Below are positions 46,060 through 59,800 of a stretch of DNA of 64,000 bases, one piece after another. How positions within the stretch are numbered: the first letter of the stretch is position 1; each line of letters starts with the position of its first letter. Both the position numbers and the translations under genes were made by a program. Origin of the DNA: Ophiosphaerella korrae (lineage: Eukaryota > Ascomycota > Dothideomycetes > Pleosporales > Phaeosphaeriaceae); NCBI GenBank assembly GCA_028456385.1, contig JALNQF010000166.1, positions 1 through 64,000 on the forward strand. Direction: 5' to 3'. The notes beneath the pieces were generated by a model. That model had not been told where the DNA came from and made no database searches. It saw only the letters and a program-made list of their open reading frames with translations.

Positions 46060-46542
46060 TTATCGCCTGTATCTTGTTTTTGGCTTTATCATGCCATAAT
46101 ACTCCGCATCCGTCTTTCCTAATACCGCATCATAAGGAGGATCATTCGTCTTGGTCACGAAAAATCGAGTATTATGCCATTTTTGTTTGTTGCTTTCCCA
46201 GCACCAGTCTAGATACACGTATCCATCGATATCCTCTCCGTATGTTTGCGTGGGCGATGGCAGCGTGTTTTCCTCGTCGATCGAGCGATATTGTTCGCGA
46301 AGCACTTTTGTTACAAGTCGTTGTGAAATAACATTAGAATCGGACGTTGTATCGCAAACAAGAATAGCACGGCGTGTGGTTTTAGTGTCGTTGAGCGATC
46401 GTGCCCGGATTACTATGGGCGTGGGATGACGGAGCGTTCGCCTCTTCTGAAAAATCATGAGCCTCGGGTTGTGCCTGGAGAGTACCAGCTCAGAACGTGC
46501 CTCTCTGCTGGACGGGAAGAAGTGTGCGATACATCCGGACAT
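46060..46542 (-). CDS. Retropepsin-like hypothetical protein
   Basis: 160 codons, intronless. The middle 'AILVCDTTSDSNVISQRLV' resembles the aspartic-protease flap entry of retropepsin-like domains (usual D-T/S-G-A/S), and the end 'DPPYDAVLGKTDAEYYGM' resembles the second half of the fold ('..D.ILG..wl'). 'GYVYLDWCWESNKQKWHNTR' lies between. The catalytic motif is D-T-T rather than D-T-G, so protease activity is doubtful. It may be a domesticated or stranded retroelement domain of the kind found in many short fungal ORFs. No RIP-type stop interrupts it. The N-terminal 45 residues look unstructured. Confidence 0.5.
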   Translation of the reverse strand: MSGCIAHFFPSSREARSELVLSRHNPRLMIFQKRRTLRHPTPIVIRARSLNDTKTTRRAILVCDTTSDSNVISQRLVTKVLREQYRSIDEENTLPSPTQTYGEDIDGYVYLDWCWESNKQKWHNTRFFVTKTNDPPYDAVLGKTDAEYYGMIKPKTRYRR

Positions 46543-47857
46543 GATGTAGAGGGATCATGGGTATCGAACGTGGTGATTTGCGCGTTTCTGGTTTGGAGGA
46601 CTTGGGTGACTAGAAGGGCGCTGAGAGGACGTGGCCCCCATAGCCTAGCGCAAAACCCTTGGGTCCTGACGGACGTTAGCGGGGCTATGAGAGGCATATT
46701 GATAGCTATTCCGGGTATCGCGCGGTCCTCCGGGCGCCCCCCGCTTTTATATGACGAGTACTATACAATACTGGTATTATACAGTGGCTGTATTACTGCA
46801 CGGCGATACGAGCGAAAAATTCGAGATGGAGTTTTGAGATGGGGAGGTGCTGCACGACTAGCGACGCGCACGAACAAAGGAGATGACTACTTGGGTAAAC
46901 AAAGCGTAAACAACATCGAAAAGGGCGTATTTTACAGCTGAAACACTAGCTGTAAGATGGGCAGCGCGCTACGCTGACCTAAGTATAGAATCCTTAGTAG
47001 TATCCAGTTATTATCATACAAGGGTGGTACACAAATTCTTGAGCTGGCTCGTGCAGCGCATAGGCCGTAGAATTCAATCGAAGGAATCGTTGGACAGCCA
47101 GCGATTACTCTATCCATCAATACAACCCTTGCTGTACCCCAACCCCTTGTGCTGCTACTACAACGCCTCCTATTCACTAGTGACTTGGCCTAGCCTTGAG
47201 TGACTCGGTTTAACAATACAAGCCTAGATTATTACGTAGTAGTAATCTTTAAACTTAGGGACAATATAGTCTAGATAATATTTCTCCTCTATTCTCCTTA
47301 TTACTGTAACGAAGGTTCTCCGAACACTCGAGACTCTCGTGAACTCTGGCACGAGTTGGGGGCGGGGCCGATACACCAAAGATCATGACACTGTATAGTT
47401 GTAATCCAAAGCAGGGCCGATGCGCTACACAGGCGCATAATAGGCTTGATACTTACAAAGAGAGTAAAGCAAGTATTATTCTCCCTTAGATACTAGTAGT
47501 ACTATCGAATACTATCTGCATCCTTTACTATCTCCTGTAGCCTACGGCAAGTACTATTGTCTTCTAGCTACCTTATAACAATTACCTAGACTTTCTCTCT
47601 CCTATATTTAAATAATACCTTATTAGACTAGATTATTCTTCTCTATATCTCTTAAAGCTAAGCTAGGTAGGTCTCTACCTATAGAAAGCAATCTTGTATA
47701 TATTTTACTTTAAGAAGAAGCTTCTCTATTACTAGTTAGGAGTAGTAGCCTTCTTATTTAAAGGCTTTCTTAATTATTTGTTTATTGTAATTTAATTTAA
47801 GCTTGTTAGTAATCTACTAGAGAGGCTTCTACTACTACTTATAAGATATAGTAATAG
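46543..47857. other. Intergenic to AT-rich transition, no gene
   Basis: Normal composition to about 47,200, then AT-rich with stop codons in all frames up to the first LTR of the right-hand block. The plus-strand frame 46426-46941 overlaps the retropepsin-like gene antisense and lacks family features. Confidence 0.45.
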
Positions 47858-48501
47858 TGTAACGGGTCTACTAGGGTCGACTTCCTAATAACCTTTAAAT
47901 TGTTAGTAGATTAAGGGGTAACGACAAAAGCTTATATAGTAATTAGCAATAACTTTAAATAATAGTTAATTTGTGTGTGCAATGTTAAGTATTAGCGTTC
48001 TAGGTTAGAGATTAGATTACTAATAACATCCTAATAATGCGCATTCTATTTAACTATATACTTGTACTAATCTATTTGTGCAATACTACAGATTATACTA
48101 ATCTATTCGTACGTAATTATAGATTACCTTAATCTATTTATACGTTATTATAGATTACTCTAATCTATTTGTGCAATACTACAGATTATACTAATCTATT
48201 CGTACGTAATTATAGATTACCTTAATCTATTTATACGTTATTATAGATTACTCTAATCTATTTGTGCAATACTACAGATTATACTAATCTATTCGTACGT
48301 AATTATAGATTACCTTAATCTATTTATACGTTATTATAGATTACTCTAATCTATTTGCACGTAATTACAGATTACTACTACGTGTCCTAGTTATAAGTAG
48401 TTTCCTAATTAAGGTCGTTACCCCGCTCGTCCTATACTTTGTTAGCACCTAAGTTAGGACTAATTAGCTCTAACTTAATTTCTCTTGTTACGCCTATAAC
48501 A
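47858..48501 (-). repeat. 3' LTR (644 bp) of the minus-strand Gypsy element
   Basis: Begins 'tgtaacgggtc' and ends 'cctataaca' (TG..CA). It is 217 bp longer than its partner because of tandem repeats inside it. Confidence 0.85.
48067..48376. repeat. 93-bp tandem repeat, three full units, inside the LTR
   Basis: Units start at 48067, 48160 and 48253 and are nearly identical. A partial unit starts at 48346. Each unit holds three 'taatcta'-type palindromic blocks. The partner LTR has one unit only (about 54856-54945). Confidence 0.9.
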
Positions 48502-51500
48502 CTATCTCTCCCTCTAAGTAGGTTCTAGTTTATCTATCCTAGAGCTAGAGTTATTAATCTAGTTTCTTCGTTAATGTAGAGTTCCTTATCTTCCTTTATA
48601 CCTACTAAATCTACCCTTTATTATCTTTAATTAGTAGATTGTATATTACGCTATAGTATTACTATATTTCTTTATTCTTATTATAGATCTTTAAATCCTC
48701 CTATAAAGTGTATTTCTATAAAATATAGTAAGGCCTATAAGGTATATATTTGTACTAATACTTATATATCTTATAACCTTTCTAGCGTATCTCTTATAGA
48801 GTATAAGTTAATAATACTTATTTATGCGTCTATACTTATTTGTAATAGAGAGAGCTATTAACTATACTTAAGATAAACTATCTAAATAGATTGCTAAGGC
48901 TAAAAAAGAATATAATTAGATTCTAAGTATATAGGTAGAAAATTACGCTTGTTTACTTTATCTTTGTAAGACAAAGGCCTTAAATAATAAGAAGTTTATT
49001 ATGTAAGCTACTCTTATAGAGTCTAAGCTTAATTTTAAGGCTGTAGTAGAGGCTACTCCTATTACGTTAGGCGTTCCTATTGCCTCTCTATCTAGTAGTA
49101 GTAACGTTAATTTTCTTAGTTCGCTATAAGGCGCTTTAGAGGGTTTTAATTTTAGAACTCTTCTAGTTTCTTAAGGTAATTAAGATTATCTTCTAGTTCC
49201 TACGTATTTTCCTATAGTTGTCCTTTTTTATCTATACCTATCTATTCTACTAAGTAGTAGTTCCTACTGTTATAGAACTAATATTCTAGGATTCTCTTAA
49301 CTTCCTATTCTTCTTATTCTCTATACATATCTACTTTATACACTAGTAGTTCTGCGTTTTATAGTACTTATTCTAGTAGTACTACGTAGAATATTAGGTA
49401 TATCTTTATCTTGTTTAGTAGCTTTAGTTTAAATATAACTAGTATAACTCTTTTCTTAATTTTATATAGTTCTATTTTAATATAATCTAGTTTTAAACTT
49501 AGTCTTTTACTTTTTACGTTTTTCCTAACTAGCTATACTTTTTCTCCTTCTCTAAATTAGGGTCCCTCTTTATACTTCTTGTTGTAGTATCGTGCTATTT
49601 AATTATGTAGGAATTCTACGTCCTATCTTAGTTAATTATATATATCTTTAAGTCTATTAGTAAGGTTTTCTCCTCTTAGGAACTAAGATATCTAAGTTCT
49701 TAGTATTTAGTATATATTAGGGTTAAATCTAGAGTTTATAAAGAAAGGTAATACTCCTATTACTATATTCTTTATACTATTATATACTAGCTATACTATA
49801 GGTAGTAACTATACCTAGTTATTTTAATTGTAGTTAAGGTAGTATCTTAAGTACTGTTCTACTATCTAATTTATTTGTTCTAATTATCTATCTATCTATA
49901 GGTAATATACTATAGATATTACGTATTGTATTCCTAATTATACTATTATTATTCCCTATAGTTTTAATATAAATCTTACATCTCTATCTATAATAATCTT
50001 GTCTAGTAGTCTATATTAACTAATTATAGTTCCTAGAACCTAGTATATAGTAACCTCTATCCTACTTTTTTCTTTATATAGTCTAAAGTATAAGTACTTT
50101 ATAAGTTTATCTACTATTGTTAAAATTCTATTATACTTAACCTCTAATATTAGGTCTTTTAATTTTAGTAGCTTCGTAATAAAGTCTATTATAATAACTC
50201 CCTATAGTTATTCTAGTATCTTAACTAGTTATAGTATCCTATATAGTGCGTATCTATTATACTTGTTTCTATTGTATTCTATATAGTCTTGTAGTACTTC
50301 TATTACTAGTTGTCTTACTCTTAGGATATAGTAGTCTCTTAGTAATCTATCTAATATTTTGTTAATACCCTAGTGTCTATATACTAGTAGTTTATAGAAT
50401 TATTGTATAAACTCTCTCTATATTTTACTTAGTATATACGTTCTTCTATATACTTTTATAATTCTTTCCTAAATCTTAAACTTTCTTATTTCTTAAGAGG
50501 CTTTTTCTATTTCCTTTTAAATCTATTTGTCTAGCTCGCTACTTTTTCTTTTAAGTGTTGTAGCTATTTTAGGTATATTTAGGACTAAGTGTCCTTCTTT
50601 ATTCTATATTAGAACTATACTAGTAGCGTTTACTTCTTTCTATAAGTCTAGTCTTCTACTAAGAGTATCTATAAATTCGTTATCTTTCCCTTTTATATAT
50701 ATAATTTCTAGGTTAAATATTAATAGAAATTCTTACTATCTTGTATAGCGTTATAATAAGTCCTTATTTATTATAAATCCTATAAGATTCTTATAGTCTA
50801 TATAGACCTTTATCTTGTATTTTACTCTTTATAAGTATACTCTCTATTACTTAAATACTTTATAGATTGCTAGTATTTCTTTGTTGTAAATTAAGTAGTT
50901 AAGCTCTACTAGCTTTATTTTCTTAGAGAAGTACTTAACTAAGTACTCTTTTTTAGTCTTTAGGTCTTCTTGTATTAGTACTATCCTATAGACTAAGTTA
51001 GATACGTCTGTTTTTACTATTACTAGTAGGTCTAGGTTATATATTCTAATAACTAGGTTTTCTATAAATTTCTTTTTAATCTTATTAAATACCTTATTAT
51101 ATTCCTTTAACTACTTAAATAGTGTATCTTTCTTTATAAGTCTTGTTATTAGTTCTATATCTTTAGACTATCTTACTATTAGCTTTCTACAAAAGTTTAC
51201 TAGTCTATAAAATTATTATACCTCTTTTAGGTTCTTTAGTGTTAGCTATTTATTAATTAACTTAATCTTTCCTAGGTTAATCTTAATTTTTCCTAGTTTA
51301 ATAATAAATCTAAGGAAATCTATTTCTTTTATATAGAATTCGCATTTTCTTATTTTAAGAAATAGTTTATTTTTTACTAGTTTTTCTAGTACCTTATATA
51401 TATATTATACGTGTTCTTCTTCTATTTCTAAGAATATAAGGATGTTGTCTAAGTATACAAATATAAATATATCTAAGTACTCTCTTAGTACTATATTAAT

Positions 51501-54500
51501 TCTTTCTTAAAAGGCTACTAGTTCGTTTATTAGGCTAAAGAGTATAACTAAATATTTATATAGTTTATATTGCGTTCTAAACGCTGTTTTCTATTTATCT
51601 CTTTTCTTAATTCTAATCTAGTAGTAGGCGTTTTAGATATCTAGTTTTGTAAAGATTTTTACTTTTTATAGCCTATCTTGTATTTTATTTATTTATAGTA
51701 AAGAGTATTAGTTCTTATTTATAATTATATTAGTTTTCCTAAAGTCTATATAAGGTCTCTTATTACTTATCTCTTTTTTGTCTACGAATATAAGTCTATA
51801 TACTACTAAAGATTTAGATTCTTATATCTATCCTTTCTTAATTGCATTCTATATAAACGTTTATTTAATTTTTAATTCTTCTTCTATTTTTCTATATACT
51901 AGGCTCTATCTTATATATTTTCCTTCTTCTAGTTCTATTACTAAGTCCTATAGTTAGTATTCTAGAAGGTAGTTGTCTAGTTTAGTAAGTTGTTTTTCTT
52001 ACTTCTTATCTTCCTCTAAGAACTATCCTTTGTATATACTTATGTTAGCTTTTAACATGTCTTTTTTAGGGTAGCTAATTCTTCCTATTCTCTAATTAAT
52101 CTTTAGGTTAGTTAACTATAACTATAGTATACCTAATATTACGTCTTGTTTATTATTAATTGTTGTTATATCTATAACTATATTCTTAATTATTATTCTT
52201 TTTAGTTCTAGTGTAGAAGGAACTATTTTAAACTTAATAAGTTCTTAGAATAGTTTTTCTTTAATTATACTTAATTATCGTAGGTATTTCTTTATTATAT
52301 AACGTATTCCTTGTATTTCTATAAACTTTTTTAATATAAAGTTTCTTATAGCTCTACTATTAATTATTATTTATACTTTTTTTCTTTAATACGTGCCTTT
52401 TTTTGTAATATATAGGCCTCTTATACCTTCTAGCTATTCTTACTTAGGTAATTTTGTAAATTATCTATCTATCTAGAGCTATAGCCTTACTTTAAGTTTA
52501 TATTCCTTGTATTTTAGATATTTATTATACGTGTATTTATACTACAGTTCTCCTTAGATGTATTTCTTAGATAGTTTTAGTCTTAGCCTTACTACTAAGT
52601 AACCTTCTTCTAGTATTATTTCCTATCCTTAGATATCTTCTACTAGAATTACTCTTATATAATTGTAGCCTTTTCTACGTATTAGCTATATACTATTATT
52701 TGCTTTAGAGTTCTTGTGTATAATATAATTCTTATCTAGGTATAATATTTATAATACTTTAAAGTATACTAGATATTTTAGATCTATTATTTTGTTATCC
52801 CCTTCTTAGTATTTATCTTTCTTAGGTGTATCTATAGTTAGGATATAGTATACTACTAGTATTCTTAGAGTATAGGCTTTATTAATCTATTACGTCTTTT
52901 TTATAAAGGACTACTACTCTCTTTATATAAGTATTCTTCTTACTATAACTATATATTATTTTATCTATTCTTAGAATAGTATAAACTTTATTTCTTTAGG
53001 ATTACGTTCTTTTTAGTTTTTATACGCTTCCTCTATACTTATAACTAGTAAGTATTTCTAAACGAACTTCTATTACTTATTTTATTCCTCTATATCTATT
53101 ATTATATAGCTATTGTAGCTATATATATCTAGCTAGGTATACTCTATACTTCTTATACTAACTTTCTTCTTACTTCCTTATAGTCTTTTAGAAGAAGCTA
53201 TAGTAGTCTCTTTATCTAGCGCTAGTTCTTTAGCCTAGATTAATAGAATCTAGGGCTCTTCCCCTTCTAAATCTTCTATTAGTAGGTCTATTATATATAC
53301 TATCTCTTCTAGCTATACTTTTATTTTTTCTTTTATTACTACTACTCTATTTTTCTATAAGAACTATCTTACTCCTTACTTACTAAAAAGGTATATATAG
53401 TAGTTATCTTTGTAACAAAAGGTCTAATAGAGTATTACGTATTATATTTTTTTACTCCTAGCTACCTTTTCTTAAGGTTTAGCCTATACTTTTAGTACTT
53501 CCTTCTTACTTTTAGTTATCTTTAACTATATTTCTTTATCTTTCTTATAGTCCTTACTTCTATAGTCTTTTATAAAGTATCTTAGTTTTCTATATTTATA
53601 GTATACTATATCCTTTTTCTTTTATAATTAGTAGTTTTTTACGTAGTAGCCTTTCTTACTATAGTTAAAGTACGTAAAGTCTTTATTCTTCTTTTTCTTC
53701 TTATCTTTATTAGCGTTAAGGATTATAGGGTCTCTAACGTTCTAGTTTCTAGGTTAGCTTCTATACTTGTTTTTCTTCTATTCTTAAAGATTATTGTTAA
53801 TTTGTATTACCTATTATTTTAGAGCTTCTAGTATCCTAGGTTTCTCTATATAGATTATTTTGTATTAGATTTTTATATTTAGTCCTTGTTTAAATTGTAA
53901 TATTAAGGCTAATTTATTCTATTCTATATTTTAAAATAGTTTTTTAAACTATAATATATATTTAAGAATACTCTTACTTTATATAAGCCTTTTAAGTTTT
54001 TCTTCTACTTATTAGGTAATGTCTATATCCCTAAATGCTACTCTTATTTGTTTAGTAAAGTATTCGTAGCTTCTAAAGATAGCTCTAGTTTTATCTTTCT
54101 ATATTATTAGGGCGTATATTGTATAATCTATCTAGTAAGGTTTAAACTATCTTATTGTATCTTCTTTAAGGTGCATTCTAATATATATTACCTTTTTCTC
54201 TTCTATATTAAGGTATAGTACTTATATATCTATCTAGAGTTATACTAATATAATAAAAGGTCTTAACTTTTCCCTTATTCTATTAAATTTCTTAAGTACA
54301 AGTATCTTAGGTAGTTTCTTTGTTGCACTTATCTCTAGTCTTTAAGTAATTAGTTCTATCTAGTTCTAACCTTTAATAATAGCCTTAATCTAAGCTTTGT
54401 TTTATTTTAAATATTCCTAGAGTTCTTTATTTTATATTTCTAAGGTTTTAATTCCTATTTTTATATCTTCCTTTTTAGAGATTAAGTTGTTTAGGTAGTT

Positions 54501-54645
54501 TTTAATGTCCCTCTATACTATATTATCTAACTTGTAACTACTTATAGGTACTTTAACTCCTTTCTTAGTTAAAATTTCTACTATCGTATTAGCTAGACTA
54601 TACGCTACTTACGCTTCGCTCCTCTTAGTAACTAAATCGGTAAGG

Positions 54646-55072
54646 TGTAATAGGTCTACTAGAGTCGACTTCCTAATAACCTTTAAATTGTTAGTAGACT
54701 AGGAGGTAATAATAAAATCTCGTATAGTAATTAGTAATAACTTTAAATAATAGTTAATTTGTGTATATAATATTAAGTATTAGCGTTTTAGGTTAGAGAT
54801 TAGATTACTAATACTATCTTAATAATGCGCATTCTATTTAACTATATACTTATACTAATCTATTTATATAATACTATAGATTACACTAATCTATTTATAC
54901 ATAATTATAGATTACCTTAATCTATTTATACGTTATTATAGATTACTACTACGTATCCTAGTTATAAGTAGTTTCTTAATTAAGGTTATTACCCCGCTCG
55001 TCCTATGCTTTGTTAGTACCTAAGTTAGGACTAATTAGCTCTAACTTAATTTCTCTTGTTACGCCTATAATA
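54646..55072 (-). repeat. 5' LTR (427 bp) of the minus-strand Gypsy element
   Basis: Starts 'tgtaataggtc' and ends 'cctataata' (CA changed to TA). It aligns with 47858-48501 apart from two missing 93-bp units and 31 bp. Confidence 0.85.
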
Positions 55073-56415
55073 TATAGTAAAACAAAATAAATAATAGTAG
55101 TTTATTTAGAAATAATTACTAGTTATAAGTATAGAGGAAGTATATAAAGACTAGAAAATATATAATTGTAAAGTAATAAAGTTTATAACATTCTAATAAT
55201 AAATAGAGTAATATATAGTTATAGTAAGAAGAATACCTATATAGAAAGAATAGTATTACCTTATAAGAAAAACGTAATAGATTATTAAAGCCTATATACT
55301 AAGTATACTAGTAGTATACTATATTCTAGTAATAACTAGACCTAGTATAGATAAATACTAGGTAGGGGACGATAAGAAAATAAATCTAGAATATCTAGTA
55401 TACTTTAAAGTATCCTAGGCATTATATTTAAATATTAACTATAATATATATAGAGAACCTAAGGTATAGAACTATATATAGCTAGTATAAAGAAAAGGAT
55501 ACAACTATATAAAAGGAATCTAGAGAAAAGATACTAAAAGTTAAGAAATTATTAAGATACTTAATAAGGAGTATATATTAATTAGACTAAGAAAAAAATT
55601 ATCTTATAAATACGTCCTTGGAAAACCTTAGTATAAATATATATAAAATAAATACCTAAAATATAAAGACTATAAGTATAAAGTAAAGTAATAGCTTTAA
55701 TAAGGTAGTAAATTTATAAAATAGCCTAAAGAAGATAGGCTAGAAAGTATAATAGGCTAACACGTTACAAAAAAAACAATATATTAAGAAAGAAAAGTAT
55801 AAGTTATAATTAATAGTAGAGATACAAAGAAATTTATATTAAAAAAGTTTATAGAAAATTAAAGAATAAATTATATAATAAATAGATACCCTTAATAGTT
55901 AAGTATAATTAAAGGGAATCTATTCTAAGAACCTATTAAGTTTAAGATAGTACCCTCTATACTATAGCTAGAAAGACTAAAGATTAGAAATAGAGTTATA
56001 GAGATAATAACAATTAATAATAAATAAGATATAATACTAGAAATACTATAGTTATAGTTAACTAACCTAAGAATTAATTAAAGAATAGAGAAAATTAGCT
56101 ACTCTAAAAGAGATATATTAAAAGCTAATATAAGTATATATAAAGGAGAGTTTAAAAAAAATATAAGAAATAAGAAAAATAACTTATAGAACCTAAAAAC
56201 TACTTTCTAGAATGTTAGATATAGGACTTAGTAATAGACTTAGAAAAAGGGAAGAACGTAGGCTAGAGCCTAGTCTATTAGAAGACTAAAGAAAAATTAA
56301 AGATTAAGTAAATATTTATTAAAAACTTAATAAAGAAAGAATAGATATAAAACTCCTAATGTTTAGTAGTATATAAAATTATATTTATAAATAAGAAAGT
56401 AATAGATAATAAATA
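55073..56415 (+). mobile_element. Fragment of a Gypsy pol region, plus strand
   Basis: RIP-degraded copy of the protease-to-RT-linker part, closely matching 58400-59700 of the plus-strand element (for example 'gttataagtatagaggaa' in both). It is cut off at both ends by LTRs. Confidence 0.7.
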
Positions 56416-56457
56416 TATAATAGGGCTACTAGAGTTAACTTCCTAATAACCTATTAG
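56416..56457 (-). repeat. LTR stub
   Basis: About 42 bp matching the first bases of the minus-oriented LTRs ('gggctactagag', 'taacttcctaataacct'), ending head-on against the next LTR. Confidence 0.6.
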
Positions 56458-56848
56458 TATTACAGCTATAACAAGAGAAAACTAATTTAAACCAATTAGC
56501 CCTACTATAGATAACGACAACACATATAATCTATAGGATAACAAACTAAACTAGGAGACTAACTACAATAAGGACACGTAATAAATTCGCGATTCGCGAT
56601 CTTAGTAAATACAAAGTACAAAGCTAGCTAAGAAGCCTAAGTATATAGTTAGTAGTAATGCGTATTATTAGGATAGTATTAGCAATTTAATTATTAACTA
56701 TAGATAATAATACTAAGATAGTTACAAAACATCTTCTATTATTTATAGTTTATTGTAGATTACTACACGAGCTTTTGTTATTACCTCCTAATCTACTAAT
56801 ACTCCTAATACAAGCTACTAGGAAGTTAAACCTAGTAAGCCTATTACA
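56458..56848 (+). repeat. 5' LTR of the plus-strand Gypsy element
   Basis: Inverted relative to 61877-62317 and to the LTRs at 47858 and 54646. Ends 'gcctattaca', followed by the family leader 'ccttgccgatttagtt'. Confidence 0.8.
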
Positions 56849-59800
56849 CCTTGCCGATTTAGTTATTAAGAGAAGTAAAGCGTAAGTAGCGTATAGTCTA
56901 GCTAATATAATAGTAGAAAGTTTAATAAGTAAAGCGCCTAGGAGTAGTTATAAGTTAGATAGCACTATATAGGAAACAATTAAGGATTATATAAACAAAT
57001 TAATTAACAATAAAGAAGATATAAAAATAGTAATTAAAGTATTAGAAACGTAGAATAAAGAATTACAAGACTACTTAAAGTAGAATAAAGTACAAATTAA
57101 AGCTATTATTAAAGGATAAAACTAGATAGAACTAATTACTTAATAACTAGAGATAAGTGCAACGAAGAAACTACCTAAGATACCTATCCTTAAGAAGTTT
57201 AATAGAATAAAAGAGAAACTAAGACCCTTTATAGTGTTAGTATAACTCTAGATAGATATATAAGTACTATACTTTAATATAGAAGAAAAGAAAGTAATAT
57301 ATATTAGACTACACCTTAAAGAAGACGTAATAAGATAGTATAAGCCCTACTAGATAGACTATACAACGTATTCTCTAATAACCTAAAAGGATAAAACTAG
57401 AGCTATTTTTAGAAGTTATAAATACTTTACTAAACGAATAAGAGTAGTATTTAGAGATATAGATATTACCTAATAAGCTAAAGAAAAACTTAAAAAGCTT
57501 ACACAAAGTAAGAGTATTCCTAAATATATATTATAATTTAAATAATTATCCTAAAACATAGAATAGAATAAATTAGCCCTTATATTACAATTTAAACAAG
57601 GACTAAATAAAAAAATCTAATATAAGATAATCTATATAGAGAAACTTAGGATACTAGAAACCCTAAAACAATAGGTAATATAAATTAATAACGATCTTTA
57701 AGAATAGACAAAGAACAAGTATAGTAACTAATCTAGAAACTAGGATACTAGAGACCCTATAATCTTTAACACAAACAAGGATAAGAAGAAAAAGAAGAAT
57801 AAAGACTTTACGTACTTTAACTATAGTAAGAAAAGCTACTACGTAAAAGACTACTAATTATAAAAGAAAAAAGATATAGTATACTATAAATATAGAAAAC
57901 TAGGACACTTTGTAAAAGACTATAGAAGTAAGGACCTAAAAAAGGAAACATAGTTAAAAATAACTAAAAAGAAAAAAGAAGTACTACAAGTATAAGCTAA
58001 ACCCTAGGAGAAAGTAGCTAGGAGTAAAGAATTATAATACGTAATACTCTACTAGACCTTTTATTACAAAGATAACTACTATATATACCTTTCTAGTAAG
58101 TAGAGAGTAGGATACTTCTTATAACAAAGAAATAGAGTAGTAGTAATAAAAGAAAGAATAAAAGCGTAGCTAGAAAAAATAGCGTATATAATAGACCTAC
58201 TAATAGAAGATTTAGAAAGAGAAGAACCTTAGATTCTATTAATCTAGGCTAAAGGATAGGTACTAGATAAAGAGACTACTATAGCTTCCTCTAAAGGACT
58301 ATAAGAAAGTAAAAGATAAGTTAGTATAAGAAGTATAGAATACGCCTAGTAAGATATATATAGCTATAATAGCTATATAATAATAGATATAGAGGAATAA
58401 AACAAAGAATAGAAGTTTATTTAAAAATACTTACTAGTTATAAGTATAGAGGAAACGTATAAAGATTAGAAAGAATATAATCCTAAAGAAATAAAGTATA
58501 TACTATTTTAAGAATAGATAAAGTAATATATAGTTATAGTAAGAAGGATACTTACCTAAAGAGAATAGTAGTACCTTATAAGAAAGACGCGATAGATTAA
58601 TAAAGCCTATATACTAAGAGTACTAGTAGTATACTATATCCTAATAATAGATACACTTAGAAAAGATAAATACTAGGAAGGGAATAACAAAATAATAGAC
58701 CTAGAACACCTAGTATATTTTAAAGTATTATAGATATTATACCTAGATAAGAACTATATTATATATAGAAACTCTAAGGTAAATAATAGCGTAAAGCTTA
58801 TAAGAAGAAGAGGCTATAATTATATAAGAGTAATTCTAGTAGAAGATATCTAAGGATAGGAAATAATACTAGAAGAAGGTTACGTAGTAATAAGGCCTAG
58901 ACTAAAACTATCTAAGAAATATATTAAAAGAGGACTATAGTATAAATATAAGTATAATAAAAATCTAAAACACGAAGAATACAAACTTAAAGTAGGGCTA
59001 TAGCCCTAAAAGGATAGACAATTTATAAAATTACCTAAGTAAGAAAGGCTAGAAAGTATAAGAGGCCTACATATTATAAAAATAGGTACTTATTAAAGAA
59101 AGAAAGTATAATTAATAATTAATAGTAGAGCTATAAGAAATTTTATATTAAAGAAGTTTGTAGAAACACAAGGAATAGAGTATATAACAAAGAAATACCC
59201 TTAACAACTAAGTACGATTAAAGGAAAACTATTCTAGGAACTTATTAGGTTCGAAATAGTTCTCTCTACACTAGAACTAGAAGGGATAAAGATTAAGAAT
59301 ATAGTTATAGATATAATAACAATTAACAATAAACAAGATATAATACTAGGAATACTATAGTTATAGATAATAAACATATATATTAATTAGAGAACAGGAA
59401 AGATTAACTACTATAAAATAGATACATTAAAAGCTAATATAAGTACCTATAAAGGAGAATTCCCTAAAGAATATAAGAAATAGAAAAAACAGCTTATAGA
59501 ACCTAAAGATTACCTTCTAGAATATTAGCTGTAAGACTTAGTAATAGACCTAGAAGGAAAGAATATAGGATAGAACCTAGTCTATAAGAAAATAGAAGAA
59601 GAATCTAAAATTAAACAAGCGTTTATCTAAAACGTAATAAAGAAAAGATAAATATAAGAATCTAAATCCTTAGTAGTACATAGACTTATATTTGTAGATA
59701 AGAAGAGAATAAATAATAAGAGACCTTACGTAGATTTTAGGAAAACTAACGTAGTTACAAACAAGAACTAATACCCCCTACTAAGAATAGATAAAATACA

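Larger units (their letters stand above)
47858..55072 (-). mobile_element. RIP-degraded Ty3/Gypsy element, minus strand, both LTRs
   Basis: A 7.2-kb element between matching LTRs. Ghost coding reads on the minus strand: two CCHC zinc-knuckle remnants of gag near 53,680-53,580 ('NYSKKGYYVKNY', Cys changed to Tyr by RIP), retropepsin and RT in between, RT active site 'VYLDNILIFL' near 51,480-51,430, and integrase toward 50,000-49,500. Every frame is full of TAA/TAG. The region after the right LTR ('ccttaccgatttagttac' on the minus strand) matches the leader of the plus-strand copy at 56849, so both are the same family. Confidence 0.85.

Noticed and set aside
46426..46941. 171-codon plus-strand frame
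   Set aside because: It has no family features and overlaps the retropepsin-like frame antisense, which is better supported.
48067..48376. CRISPR-like regular repeats
   Set aside because: Units are contiguous 93-bp tandem copies with no unique spacers and lie in a fungal LTR.
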